This document shows, one piece after another, positions 22,339 to 32,291 of a stretch of DNA of 64,000 nt; the stretch's first letter is position 1; the number at the start of each line of letters is the position of its first letter. The notes under the pieces are model-generated. The model did no database searches. It saw only the letters and a list, made by a program, of their open reading frames with translations, and was not told where the DNA came from. Source of the DNA: an uncultured Bacteroidales bacterium (GTDB taxonomy: Bacteria; Bacteroidota; Bacteroidia; Bacteroidales; Bacteroidaceae). The position numbers and the translations under genes were made by a program. The stretch is taken from positions 60,581-124,580 of the forward strand of contig CADAJS010000003.1 in NCBI GenBank assembly GCA_902788315.1. The letters run 5' to 3'.

Positions 22339-24852
22339 CTTTTCTATCTTTTTTATCACGTCGGCCAGCTGCTGTCCGAGACCTATGGTGTAGCCCCGGC
22401 TGCGGAAGACGACGCGATTGAAAGTATCGGCAATGAGGAAGACGGGACGCGGGGCCTCGCTGCTATCGAGCGTGCCGAAGCGCACCGTGGAGGGAAGGCC
22501 CTGGAACTCGGGACGACGCAGACAGGCCGGGAGATCGGTGCCCGAAGGCACAAGCAGGACGATGGGACGTCCCCAGGACTCGAGGGCCTCGCGAGCAGCA
22601 GCCAGGTCGCGCAGGGCATGGTTGGTGGGTTCCTCGCCAGGAGCGATGAAGCCCACGGCAAAATAGCCACGCCCCGTCTCGGAGAGCAGCGAGCGCTGCA
22701 GCGTCTCGCCCATGGGCAGATAGCGCGTCTCACTGTCAAAGGTACCGATGACCTCAGCCTCATCCGTATCATGCCGCAGCGTAAGAGGCACCTTGACCGC
22801 CCGACCTGCCTCGACACGGAAGAAGCGCATCCGGGCCAGGACAGCACCAGAGGCCAGACGCTGCCCGGACGTGAGCAGATAGAGGCCGGGAGCCACAGAG
22901 ACACCGCGGGCAAAGTACCCAGCCCCAGCATCCTCAGGGTACTCCATCAGCTGAAGGCTACCCTCGGGAGTAACACGCGAGAGGGTGAAGTGGCGGTAAT
23001 AGAACAGCGGAGAGTCGCACTTGAGGGAAAGGGTACCAGGGAGAGGGGTATCGAGGGTATCGGAGGACTCGGAATTATCGGAGTAATCAGAGTACTCGGA
23101 GTTTTCCGACTCCTCAGAGTTTTCCGACTCCTCAGAGTTTTCAGAGTCCTCAGAGTATTCAGAGTCCTCAGAGCTCTCAGAGTCCTCAGAGTTCTCCCTA
23201 TAGAATACTCGCCCTGTGACTTCATCTATAAAGGCTTTATGGCCGGCTGCACGCAGGGCTGCTACCAGGAAGATGTCGCGGCTGTGACGGTCGCAGGTGC
23301 GGTGGCGCAGGGTGCCGAGGGGCGACATGCAAAGCTGCTGGGGATTGCGGCTGTCATCGACCGTGAGGCTGTCCTGCACCCAGCGCAGGAGGTCCCGGGC
23401 AGACTGCCCCCCAAAGCGGGCACGGAGCGGAGAGAACCAGGGCGTGAGCATCTCATTGGCAATGCGTGGCGGCTGGCCCGACAGGGCAAAATCCTGCAGC
23501 ACGGCATAGGGCACATCGCGGAAGTCCTTGCGGCTAAGGCCGGAGAACACGGAATCCGACTGTTCAGGATACTCCTGCATGAAGCGCTGGATAGAGCGCC
23601 AGTTGGCACACGCCGCACGCAGCCGTTTGTCCCCGGACGAGGAGAAGGCCGTGTCGGCATAGGCACGCCGCAGGCTGTCCTCCTGCTGCAGGCGAAGCTT
23701 GTTGGCCGCCTCCTGAGCCTCCGTCACAGGCGGCAGGTTGTCGTGGGGAGAGGGCGGAATAAGCGTAAAATCAATATAATTATTAGAGGAACTATCAGAA
23801 CTATTGGCACTATAATCACTATAGGAACTATTGGAACTATAGTCACTATAAGCACCATCAAAACTATAAGATAAGACGACATCCACCTCCTGGTCCTGCC
23901 CCACGCGGGCTTGGCAGAAGCCAAAGCTGCCAGCGGCATGCGCCCAGACGAGGAGGTCGCCGCGCCCACAGGTGAGCGAGGCACAGCCATCAGCATCCGC
24001 CTGTTTTCGGCACAGGGGATAGAACTCGGCATAGTTGTACAGACGGAACTCGACTGTGGCATCCGGCACGGGATGGCCGTCGGCATCCTGCACCCGAACG
24101 CGCAGCTGGCTGACGGGTGCATAGTTCTCCGTGACGTTGATTTCCGTGTAGCAGGCGTTGCTGGAGACCACCTCCTCGGGTCCATCATAGTGACCGAAGA
24201 CCTTCGTATGCATGAGCATACCACGCGAGGCAGGCTGATTGAACCACCCCTTGTCGAGGACAGGCTCGGGCTCACAGGCTCCCAGGAAGTGCCACTGCCC
24301 ATCGACCCACGCCTCGACCCACGCATGATTGTCGTCGGTATGGGCCCAACGGGGGGTATATACCTGCCGGGCAGGAATGCCCATGGCACGCAGGGCTGCC
24401 ACACAGAAAGTGCTCTCCTCGCCACAGCGACCCGTGCCCGAGCGCATGGTGACGAGCGGCGACTGAGTGCGCCCGTCGGAGGGCTGATAGGTGGCATGCT
24501 CGTGGCACCAATGGTTCACCTCAAGCACCGCATCGTACATCGACAGCTCGCGCACGCGCTCGCGCAATACATTATATATATAGGAGCGTGCCGTGTCGAG
24601 ATTCTCGTTGTTCACACGTACCGGCAAGACGAAGTGGCGCCACTCGCGCTCGGGCACAGACGCGCCCCAAGGCATCTCGCGCCGGGCACGCAGCGAGACC
24701 TCCACATTCTGCTGCCAGAAGGAGCGCGAATAGTCCACACTGTCGGGCAGCGGCATGTAGCGGTAGAGAAAAGACAGATACTGTTCTTCCTGCTGAGGGC
24801 CACAGCCCGACAGCAGCACTGCAAGGACAAGGAAAAAGAAACAACGCTTCAT
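22333..24852 (-). CDS. Transglutaminase-like lipoprotein with two low-complexity repeat tracts
   Basis: An 839-residue lipoprotein (lipobox LLSGC, Cys17). Residues about 105-200 form a transglutaminase/papain-like core: Cys143 in GRCGEES, His176 in DNHAWVEAW, then LGACEPEP, where the acidic residue of the triad is probably Glu194 rather than Asp. It is likely to act on periplasmic or surface proteins or peptides. Two stretches are built from 9-bp repeats read as tripeptides: about 327-357 (Tyr/Ser/Asn-rich, SDYSSNSS type) and about 550-599 (Glu-x-Ser units such as ENSEDSESSEDS). The second transglutaminase-like segment near PLGTLRHRTCDRHSRD suggests an internal duplication. It ends with a thioredoxin-like region. 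The gene starts 15 bases after the stop of the four-helix-bundle gene. Confidence 0.8.
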   Translation of the reverse strand: MKRCFFFLVLAVLLSGCGPQQEEQYLSFLYRYMPLPDSVDYSRSFWQQNVEVSLRARREMPWGASVPEREWRHFVLPVRVNNENLDTARSYIYNVLRERVRELSMYDAVLEVNHWCHEHATYQPSDGRTQSPLVTMRSGTGRCGEESTFCVAALRAMGIPARQVYTPRWAHTDDNHAWVEAWVDGQWHFLGACEPEPVLDKGWFNQPASRGMLMHTKVFGHYDGPEEVVSSNACYTEINVTENYAPVSQLRVRVQDADGHPVPDATVEFRLYNYAEFYPLCRKQADADGCASLTCGRGDLLVWAHAAGSFGFCQARVGQDQEVDVVLSYSFDGAYSDYSSNSSYSDYSANSSDSSSNNYIDFTLIPPSPHDNLPPVTEAQEAANKLRLQQEDSLRRAYADTAFSSSGDKRLRAACANWRSIQRFMQEYPEQSDSVFSGLSRKDFRDVPYAVLQDFALSGQPPRIANEMLTPWFSPLRARFGGQSARDLLRWVQDSLTVDDSRNPQQLCMSPLGTLRHRTCDRHSRDIFLVAALRAAGHKAFIDEVTGRVFYRENSEDSESSEDSEYSEDSENSEESENSEESENSEYSDYSDNSESSDTLDTPLPGTLSLKCDSPLFYYRHFTLSRVTPEGSLQLMEYPEDAGAGYFARGVSVAPGLYLLTSGQRLASGAVLARMRFFRVEAGRAVKVPLTLRHDTDEAEVIGTFDSETRYLPMGETLQRSLLSETGRGYFAVGFIAPGEEPTNHALRDLAAAREALESWGRPIVLLVPSGTDLPACLRRPEFQGLPSTVRFGTLDSSEAPRPVFLIADTFNRVVFRSRGYTIGLGQQLADVIKKIEKR
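23055..23203. repeat. In-frame 9-bp array (CTCAGAGTC flavour) encoding (E/D)xS
   Basis: About sixteen units of nine bases in the lipoprotein gene. On the coding strand each unit reads Glu/Asp-x-Ser (GAGAACTCT, GAGGACTCT, GACTACTCT). Because the unit is three codons, gain or loss keeps the frame. Confidence 0.85.
23783..23874. repeat. In-frame 9-bp array (ACTATAG flavour) encoding Ser/Tyr/Asn tract
   Basis: About ten units such as ACTATAGGA, ACTATTGGA and ACTATAGTC. This is the same sequence type as the intergenic arrays at 7810, 9848, 16273 and 20623, but here inside a gene. Confidence 0.85.
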
Positions 24853-24867
24853 TTCTGGATGGAGGTT

Positions 24868-25491
24868 TTAGGGGGACTCGGGGGACTCTGGGAGACTCGG
24901 AGGGCTCGGAGTATTCTGATTACTCGGAGTATTCTGATTTCTCTGATAATTCCGATTTGCCATGCGGACACGCGTCATGCGCTCGCGTATGCCACCTTCC
25001 TGCACGAAGCGCTCCTGCTGGCGAAGCATGAGCCGATGCAGCATGTAGATGGCCTGATGGATAAGCGTCAGGCAGAGATTGGCCAGTTCCTCGTCGCTGA
25101 GACGGGGCAGCAGTTCGGCGTAGGAAGCTTCAAACTCCCGGCTGGTCGAATAACTGCGCACGGAGGCGTAGCGCGGATGCCCCTCGTCCCACTGCGCGAG
25201 GCCACGCACACGCAGATAGTCCTCATAGTCAAGGCATAGTTCCTCGAGGCTGGCCTTGGCCACATTGGTGAGCTTCAGTTCCGTCTCTGCCGAGGTGACG
25301 GCAGCCTGATTGCCCTCGGCAATATTCTGCTTGCCCGAACGCGCCGCCTGGACCATCTGGTCCACGGTGCGGTCGCCCTTCGGCAGGAACGTGTGCACGA
25401 AGTGGTAGGTGAGGTCGTAAATTGCCTCAGCCACATGATACACACGCAGGTGACGGTAGCTGCCGTGCTGCGGAAGGAAACTCTCGGGCAT
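24868..25491 (-). CDS. Four-helix-bundle protein (23S rRNA intervening-sequence type)
   Basis: A 207-residue helical protein. LRVYHVAEAIYDLTYHFVHTFLPKGDRTVDQMVQAARSGKQNIAEGN is typical of the S23/IVS-like four-helix-bundle family, and the C-terminal extension corresponds to the four-helix-bundle suffix domain annotated in Bacteroidetes. It forms oligomeric bundles; the function is unknown. The last ~25 residues (NQNTPSNQNTPSPPSLPES pattern) are encoded by a CTCGGAG-type 9-bp array, so the natural C-terminus seems to have been replaced or extended by repeat DNA. Another array lies just upstream of its ATG. Confidence 0.8.
   Translation of the reverse strand: MPESFLPQHGSYRHLRVYHVAEAIYDLTYHFVHTFLPKGDRTVDQMVQAARSGKQNIAEGNQAAVTSAETELKLTNVAKASLEELCLDYEDYLRVRGLAQWDEGHPRYASVRSYSTSREFEASYAELLPRLSDEELANLCLTLIHQAIYMLHRLMLRQQERFVQEGGIRERMTRVRMANRNYQRNQNTPSNQNTPSPPSLPESPESP
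24871..24957. repeat. 9-bp array forming the C-terminus of the four-helix-bundle gene
   Basis: Nine to ten imperfect units of GGGGACTCG/ACTCGGAGT/ATTCTGATT type. The stop codon lies at its edge. Confidence 0.75.
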
Positions 25492-25503
25492 TGTTTTTTT
25501 AGA

Positions 25504-25601
25504 GGATTGATCGGAATTGTCGGAGGACTCTGAGTACTCTGAAAACTCGGAGTACTCGGAGTACTCGGAATACTCTGATTACTCGGAGGGCTCTGATATT
25601 A
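25504..25601. repeat. 9-bp array (ACTCGGAGT flavour) before the four-helix-bundle gene
   Basis: About ten units such as ACTCGGAGT and ACTCTGAGT fill almost the whole gap between the GH125 stop and the next ATG. Confidence 0.8.
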
Positions 25602-25616
25602 TTCTACTTTCTCTTT

Positions 25617-27041
25617 TTATTCTGCGTACATATCCACTATGAGTTCGCCGAAGAGGGTGTTGGCCCAGGCAAACCAGGAGCGGGTGAAGTCGGATGCATC
25701 GTCCTTGTTGAACGACTCGTGCATGAAGCCCGTACCGCCGTCGGTCTTGAGGATCTGCTGCACGCACCATTCCTTCTCGGCACGGTCGTTGGTGGTGAAG
25801 GCCTTCATCACGAGGCTCATGGGCCACGGCTTGTTCAGCCCGCAGTGGGGACCACCGATACCCTCGCCTGCCTTACCGCGGAAGAAGTAGGGATTGTCCT
25901 CGCTCCAGACGAAGCGGCGTGTGTTCTGATAGATGGGATCGTCGATGCTGACATCGGTCAGATAGGGCAGACAGAGGAGGCTGGGGGCGTTCGAGTCATC
26001 CATCATCAGTGCCGATCCGTAGCCATCCACTTCGAAGGCATAGATCTTGCCATACTTGGGATGCTCCACCACGGCATATTTCTCGAGTGCCTCCTCCACC
26101 TGCGTGGCCATACGGCGGCAGTCGCTGGCAATACCATATTCCTTGTTCACGTCGTTGAGAATCTCTGCGGCCTTGCGCAGCACGCTCACGGCAAAGAAGT
26201 TGCTGGGCACGAGATAGGGGAAAATGGTGCTGTCGTCGGACGGACGGAAAGCCGAGGCAATAAGTCCGCAGGGCTTGCCCGGATGGCCGTAGCCACCATT
26301 GGAGCGCGTATCGTGCAGGGCCTCGGTACGGCGCGTGAAGCGATAGTTGGTAAAGGGTCCGTTCCAGTTCTGCTGGTCCTGGAAGACATCGAGGATCAGG
26401 CGCACGGCCTGGAGCCATTTCTCGTCGAAGATGGAGTTGTCACCAGTGAGCTTCCAATAGGCATAGGCCAGGCGCAGGGGATAGCAGAGCGAGTCGATCT
26501 CGTACTTACGCTCATGCAGCTCGAGCTTCATGTCGGTATTGTCCTTCTGCCACTCGCCGCCCGTGGGGCCCATATTGAAGGCGTTAGCATAGGGGTCGAT
26601 GAGGATGCAGGCCAGCTGACGGCGGATGACACCGCGGATGAGATGGCGCAGGGGCTCGTCTTCCTTGACGTAGCGCAGATAGGGCCACACCTGTGCGGCG
26701 CTGTCGCGAAGCCACATGGCATGGATGTCGCCGGTATAGACAAAGGTATCGTCATCGCCGTCGGCATTGCTATAGTGAACCGTGGTATCGAGCGTGTTGG
26801 GGAAGCAGTTCTGGAACATCCAGAAGAGCTTCGGGTCGATGGCCGTCAGCTTGCTCTTCAACGATTCGATCTGTTTCTCGACCGCTTCGCTGCGGAAGAG
26901 GCGGTCTTTCTCCGCCGGACGGAGATCCTTGATGGTGCTCTGCACGGCCACGTCGGCCTTCTGTTTCTTCTTGGGAAACTCGGGTGCTGCGATGGCTGTC
27001 AGGGGTGCTGCCAGCAGCAGGGAAAGGAGAATCTTTTTCAT
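25617..27041 (-). CDS. GH125 exo-alpha-1,6-mannosidase
   Basis: A 474-residue exported enzyme; the ATG at 27041 starts a clean signal peptide (MKKILLSLLLAAPLTAIAA), so the longer frame to 27077 is not used. GDIHAMWLRDSAAQVWPYL, PTGGEWQKDNTDMK, YELDSLCYPLRL-type, RKAAEILNDVN and GLNKPWPMSLVMKAFT are diagnostic for GH125. The family cleaves non-reducing alpha-1,6-linked mannose from N-glycans and mannans with inversion. It follows the GH92 gene by about 50 bases on the same strand, so the two probably cooperate on alpha-mannans in the periplasm. No susC/susD pair is in the window. Confidence 0.9.
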   Translation of the reverse strand: MKKILLSLLLAAPLTAIAAPEFPKKKQKADVAVQSTIKDLRPAEKDRLFRSEAVEKQIESLKSKLTAIDPKLFWMFQNCFPNTLDTTVHYSNADGDDDTFVYTGDIHAMWLRDSAAQVWPYLRYVKEDEPLRHLIRGVIRRQLACILIDPYANAFNMGPTGGEWQKDNTDMKLELHERKYEIDSLCYPLRLAYAYWKLTGDNSIFDEKWLQAVRLILDVFQDQQNWNGPFTNYRFTRRTEALHDTRSNGGYGHPGKPCGLIASAFRPSDDSTIFPYLVPSNFFAVSVLRKAAEILNDVNKEYGIASDCRRMATQVEEALEKYAVVEHPKYGKIYAFEVDGYGSALMMDDSNAPSLLCLPYLTDVSIDDPIYQNTRRFVWSEDNPYFFRGKAGEGIGGPHCGLNKPWPMSLVMKAFTTNDRAEKEWCVQQILKTDGGTGFMHESFNKDDASDFTRSWFAWANTLFGELIVDMYAE

Positions 27042-27093
27042 ATTCGGATGGTTTGTGGATGCCGGAGCAGTAGGCACTCCGGCACACGATGGT

Positions 27094-29310
27094 TTATTTT
27101 TCGGTCATATATACGTCCAGCGTACCGCCCTCCATAATCTGCTTATGGGTGATGTGCGGCTCCTTGAGCTGCTTGCCGTTGAGGACATATTTCTTCACGT
27201 AGATAGCCTTCGCGGAACCGCCATGCGTGCGGATGGTGAAGGTCTTGTCACCGGGCAGGGCGATGGAGGCCTCCTCCACGATGGGCGAACCCAGCTGGTA
27301 GATGCCGCCGCAGGGCTCCACCTGATAGAGACCGAGGGCCGACATGATGTACCAGGCCGACATCTGGCCCACGTCCTCGTTGCCGCAGAGACCTGCAGGC
27401 TGGTCGGTGTAGAGTTCGTCCATCACCTGGCGCACCATCTTCTGCGTCTTGCGGGGCTGGTTCACATAATTGTACATGTAGAGCACGTGGTGGCTGGGCT
27501 CGTTGCCGTGGGCATACTGGCCGATGAGTCCGCTAATGTCGGGGTTGGCATGCTCGCCCAGGTCGCTGTCGGCCGTAAAGAGGCTGTCGAGACGTGCCTC
27601 AAAAGCCTTATCGCCGCCCATCAGCTGTACGAGGCCCTTCACGTCGTGAGGCACGAGGAAGCTGTACTGCCAGGGGTTGCCCTCCGTATAGTCGCCTGTC
27701 TGATGGCCGGGATTAAAATTCTCGGGCAGCGGGCGGAACTGTCCCTTCGTATCGAGGGCACGCATCACCTTGACGCGGGCATCGTAGAGCTTCTTATAGT
27801 TCATGCTGAGGTCGTAGAAGCGGATGCTGTCCTGCTCGTGTCCCAGCCGCCCGGCCAGCTGAGCGGCAGCCCAGCAGGCCAAGTAATATTCGAGGCTCTT
27901 GGCCACCACCTGTCCCTCGCTGCCGTCATAGGCCAGATAGCCCAGCTCGGCCAGTTCGTCCTTGCCTCGCAGCGGCAGGCGGCGTGTCTTGCGGTCGCCA
28001 AACTCGGTGGGCAGCAGGCTGGCCTTGATGGCCTGCAGTGCCATCTCGGGATCGATGCCGGTCTCCATGTCCTTCAGGATCATGTCGGCCAGCACCTGGA
28101 CAGCCGGTTCGCCCACCATGCAGTAGGTGTCGTTGCTCACCAGATGCCATACAGGCAGCTCGCCCCACTCGTTGTAGATAGCCATCATCGTCTTGGCATA
28201 GTCGCGCATGCGGTCCGGCAGGATAAGCGTAGCCAGCGGATGAGCGGCACGGTACGTGTCCCAGAGGCTCCAGGTGGTCAGCGTCTCATAGTCGGCACCC
28301 TGGTGCACCTTGAAGTCGCAGCCCATATAGTCGCCCGTGACATCGCTCCATACCTGAGGCGCCACCATGAAATGGTACATGGCCGTGTAGAAAATGGTGC
28401 GCTCGCGCTCGGTGCGGAAAGTGGCCTTGACACGTCCCAGCTGTGCATTCCATGCTTGGCTGGCAGCATAGGCCACGGCCTTGAAGTCCCAAATCTCGCC
28501 CAGCTCCATATTCATGTTCTGCATGGCGTTCACCTCGCTCGTGGGCGAGAGTGCCACCTTCACCTGCACGTCGTCGCCCGGCCCCACCTCGAAGGTGGCC
28601 TGCCCGTAGGGCGCATTGATATTGTCCGAGAGCCAGTTGTGCATTGGCTTGGAGAACTTCACACAGAAATACACGATCTGGTTGCTGGCCCAGCCCTGGC
28701 TGCGACGGTAGCCCACGAGGGTGAAGTCGTCCAGCGGCATCACACGTGTCTCGCGCGTATCGTCGCCCACGGTATTCTCCAGGTCGATGATGATGCGGGC
28801 GTTGTTGCTTCCCTTGGGGAAGACGAAGCGATACATGGCGCAGCGCTTCGTAGCCGTCACCTCGCTCCAGATGCCGAAGCGCTCAAGCAGCACGCGGTAA
28901 TAGCCCGGCACACAGGTCTCCTTGTCGTGGCTGTAGCTGCTGCAGAGTCCCTCGCGGCTAAGCTCGATGTCGCCATAGGCCGGCATCAGGCCGATGTCGC
29001 CCAGGTCGCCACAACCGGTGCCGCTCAGGTGCATCTGGCCGAAACCGATAATCTTCTTTCCGTCATAGTGATATCCGGAACACCAGTCCCAGCCGCGTTC
29101 ATACTGAGTGGGGCCGGCATTCACCATACCGAAAGGCACGCTGGCACCCAGGAACACGTGTCCGTGGTCGCCCGTGCCAATCATGGGATTCACATACTTC
29201 GTCAGATTCTCAATCTCGGATGTGTCCTGTGCCGACTCTGGAGTGGCCTCGCTCTGTGCCTGAGCCTGCATGGTGCCAAGCAACAGAAGTGATAGGATTA
29301 CTTTCTTCAT
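27094..29310 (-). CDS. GH92 alpha-mannosidase
   Basis: A 738-residue exported enzyme with signal peptide MKKVILSLLLLGTMQAQA. YVNPMIGTGDHGHVFLGASVPFGM, GFGQMHLSGTGCGDLGD, WSLWDTYRAAHPL, YAHGNEPSHHVLYMYN and CGNEDVGQMSAWYIMSALG are hallmark GH92 motifs. Members are Ca2+-dependent inverting exo-alpha-mannosidases, most often alpha-1,2, used on host or yeast N-glycans. The length fits the family. It is upstream of GH125 in the same direction. Confidence 0.93.
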   Translation of the reverse strand: MKKVILSLLLLGTMQAQAQSEATPESAQDTSEIENLTKYVNPMIGTGDHGHVFLGASVPFGMVNAGPTQYERGWDWCSGYHYDGKKIIGFGQMHLSGTGCGDLGDIGLMPAYGDIELSREGLCSSYSHDKETCVPGYYRVLLERFGIWSEVTATKRCAMYRFVFPKGSNNARIIIDLENTVGDDTRETRVMPLDDFTLVGYRRSQGWASNQIVYFCVKFSKPMHNWLSDNINAPYGQATFEVGPGDDVQVKVALSPTSEVNAMQNMNMELGEIWDFKAVAYAASQAWNAQLGRVKATFRTERERTIFYTAMYHFMVAPQVWSDVTGDYMGCDFKVHQGADYETLTTWSLWDTYRAAHPLATLILPDRMRDYAKTMMAIYNEWGELPVWHLVSNDTYCMVGEPAVQVLADMILKDMETGIDPEMALQAIKASLLPTEFGDRKTRRLPLRGKDELAELGYLAYDGSEGQVVAKSLEYYLACWAAAQLAGRLGHEQDSIRFYDLSMNYKKLYDARVKVMRALDTKGQFRPLPENFNPGHQTGDYTEGNPWQYSFLVPHDVKGLVQLMGGDKAFEARLDSLFTADSDLGEHANPDISGLIGQYAHGNEPSHHVLYMYNYVNQPRKTQKMVRQVMDELYTDQPAGLCGNEDVGQMSAWYIMSALGLYQVEPCGGIYQLGSPIVEEASIALPGDKTFTIRTHGGSAKAIYVKKYVLNGKQLKEPHITHKQIMEGGTLDVYMTEK

Positions 29311-29338
29311 TGTACGTTATGTTTTGTGATTTATCTGC

Positions 29339-29611
29339 CTATTTGTCGTCATAATGTCCGTAGGCCGTGAGCACAAGCACCACCACCTCCGTCTCGCGTA
29401 TTTCATATACGAGTCTGTGCTTCAGGGTGATGCGACGGCTCCACTGCCCTGCCCTGTCGCCAGAGAGCGGCTCGGGGTGTCCGGTACCGGTACGGGGGTG
29501 TTCCATCAGTTCGTCCAACAGATCCAAGGCTTTATTGAATGCCTTGGGTTCACTACGTCGCAGACGTATCATGTCTTCCTCTGCCGAGGGAAGAAGTTTC
29601 ACCCTGTACAT
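29339..29611 (-). CDS. YoeB/Txe-type toxin
   Basis: A 90-residue RelE-superfamily toxin: AEEDMIRLRRSEPKAFNKALDLLDEL, GTGHPEPLSGDRAGQWSRRI, HRLVYEI and the C-terminal AYGHYDDK are typical of YoeB/Txe. The family cleaves mRNA in the ribosomal A site; the Arg of HRLVY and the terminal His-Tyr are the expected active-site positions. It starts 6 bases after the stop of its antitoxin gene. It lies downstream of groEL and upstream of the mannosidase genes. Confidence 0.88.
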   Translation of the reverse strand: MYRVKLLPSAEEDMIRLRRSEPKAFNKALDLLDELMEHPRTGTGHPEPLSGDRAGQWSRRITLKHRLVYEIRETEVVVLVLTAYGHYDDK

Positions 29612-29617
29612 AGCTGC

Positions 29618-29881
29618 TCAAAGATTCATCAAGTAGGCGCGCATGTCCTCCTTGTTGCTGAACTCTTTTCCCAGTCCTTTCTCATACTCTTCCCGTGCCT
29701 TGTCCACACGTCGGAAGAAGTCCTCCTTCGACATGAGGGTGGGGTCGTCGGTTGCGGGTTTCACCTTGTCCACGATTCGCTGCAGGGAGCGTACGGCCTT
29801 GCGCATTAACTCCTCGTCCTGCGAGATTATCTGCAATGCGCCAAAGCATTGGGCATTCAGACGTGCTTGTGATGCGGTCAT
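29618..29881 (-). CDS. Antitoxin of the YoeB-like pair
   Basis: 87 residues from the ATG at 29881 (MTASQARLNAQ). This start is chosen because AAGGAGG (29890-29896, minus) lies 8 bases upstream; the longer frame to 29905 would begin in the promoter. The N-terminal part should bind DNA and the acidic C-terminal part (EDFFRRVDKAREEYEKGLGKEF) should wrap the toxin. It is not a clear YefM; I infer the role from the toxin partner. Confidence 0.75.
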   Translation of the reverse strand: MTASQARLNAQCFGALQIISQDEELMRKAVRSLQRIVDKVKPATDDPTLMSKEDFFRRVDKAREEYEKGLGKEFSNKEDMRAYLMNL

Positions 29882-29889
29882 AATATTAT

Positions 29890-29935
29890 CCTCCTTTTCC
29901 GCCACAAATTTATAAAGAATATTTCAAAGGGCAAA
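29890..29935 (-). promoter_or_regulatory. Promoter and strong Shine-Dalgarno of the toxin-antitoxin pair
   Basis: TTTG (29932-29935), 19 bases, TAAATTTG (29905-29912) on the minus strand is an exact Bacteroidota promoter. AAGGAGG follows at 29896-29890. A canonical Shine-Dalgarno is rare in this window. Confidence 0.75.
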
Positions 29936-29947
29936 ACCTTGACAAAA

Positions 29948-29993
29948 GAAAAGAGGGGCGGGATGCCGCATTCGACATTCCGTCCCTCTTTTC
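29948..29993 (-). terminator. Terminator after groEL
   Basis: GAAAAGAGGG(G)CGG pairs with CCGTCCCTCTTTTC across a 15-20-base loop, then TTTTGTC on the minus strand. It ends the groES-groEL message. Confidence 0.65.
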
Positions 29994-30014
29994 TGTATAT
30001 TCTTATGCGTATGA

Positions 30015-31676
<1,662 letters not shown>

Positions 31677-31697
31677 TTAATGTATTTAACACGATTC

Positions 31698-31970
31698 TTA
31701 ACCCAGGATTGCCACCACGTCGCTCTGGCGCATGATGAGGTACTTCTTTCCGTCCAGCTCCAGCTCCGTGCCGGCATACTTGCCATAGAGCACGTGGTCG
31801 CCTTCCTTGAGCACCATTTCCTCGTCCTTCGTGCCCTTGCCCACTGCAATCACAGTTCCCTTGAGGGGTTTCTCCTTGGCGGTGTCAGGAATGATGATGC
31901 CGCCCACTGTCTTCGTCTCTGCCGGTGCCGGTTCGATGAGCACGCGGTCTGCTAAAGGTTTAATGTTCAT
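31698..31970 (-). CDS. groS: Co-chaperonin GroES (10 kDa)
   Basis: 90 residues: [40 protein letters not shown] and [32 protein letters not shown]. The mobile loop ([10 protein letters not shown]) that contacts GroEL is intact. It is the first gene of the groESL operon. No CIRCE element is seen upstream; other candidate operators are described at 32083-32125. Confidence 0.97.
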   Translation of the reverse strand: MNIKPLADRVLIEPAPAETKTVGGIIIPDTAKEKPLKGTVIAVGKGTKDEEMVLKEGDHVLYGKYAGTELELDGKKYLIMRQSDVVAILG

Positions 31971-32082
31971 AGCTGTTTGTTTTTGATGTTATACTTTATT
32001 TCTGTTTTGCGCGTATATTGGATTGGACCGCTTCCGGGGAGCCGTCCCCTTCGCGTTCCATCCGATAACGAACGAACAATGT

Positions 32083-32125
32083 GCCAAAACGTCAGACGCG
32101 ACAAAATGTCAGTTCCCGACTGACA
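32083..32125 (-). promoter_or_regulatory. Candidate heat-shock operator region upstream of groES
   Basis: On the minus strand TGACATTTTGTC (32111-32100) and TGACGTTTTGGC (32094-32083) are direct repeats 17 bases apart. The palindrome TGTCAGTTCCCGACTGACA (32107-32125) overlaps the first. It lies about 110-155 bases before the groES ATG. Function is inferred from position only. Confidence 0.4.
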
Positions 32126-32255
32126 GAATGTGATGCGAGGCGCAGGCAAGAACGCTTCCTTCCCAAAAGTTCAGCGAGACACGAAGGCCGCAACGGCATA
32201 CGGAAAGAGATAAGAGTGAGAAAAAGACAGCAGCGAGAAAATAGGCCGTCGGAGT

Positions 32256-32287
32256 CTTGCAATCGCCTTCTTCTTGCTGTATCTTTG
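32256..32287 (+). promoter_or_regulatory. Orphan promoter of the locus B repeat RNA
   Basis: CTTG (32256-32259), 20 bases, TATCTTTG (32280-32287). No protein gene follows for 640 bases; the nearest gene has its own promoter. Confidence 0.6.
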
Positions 32288-32291
32288 CAGC

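Noticed and set aside
31971..32130. CIRCE heat-shock element before groES
   Set aside because: No TTAGCACTC-type inverted repeat is present.
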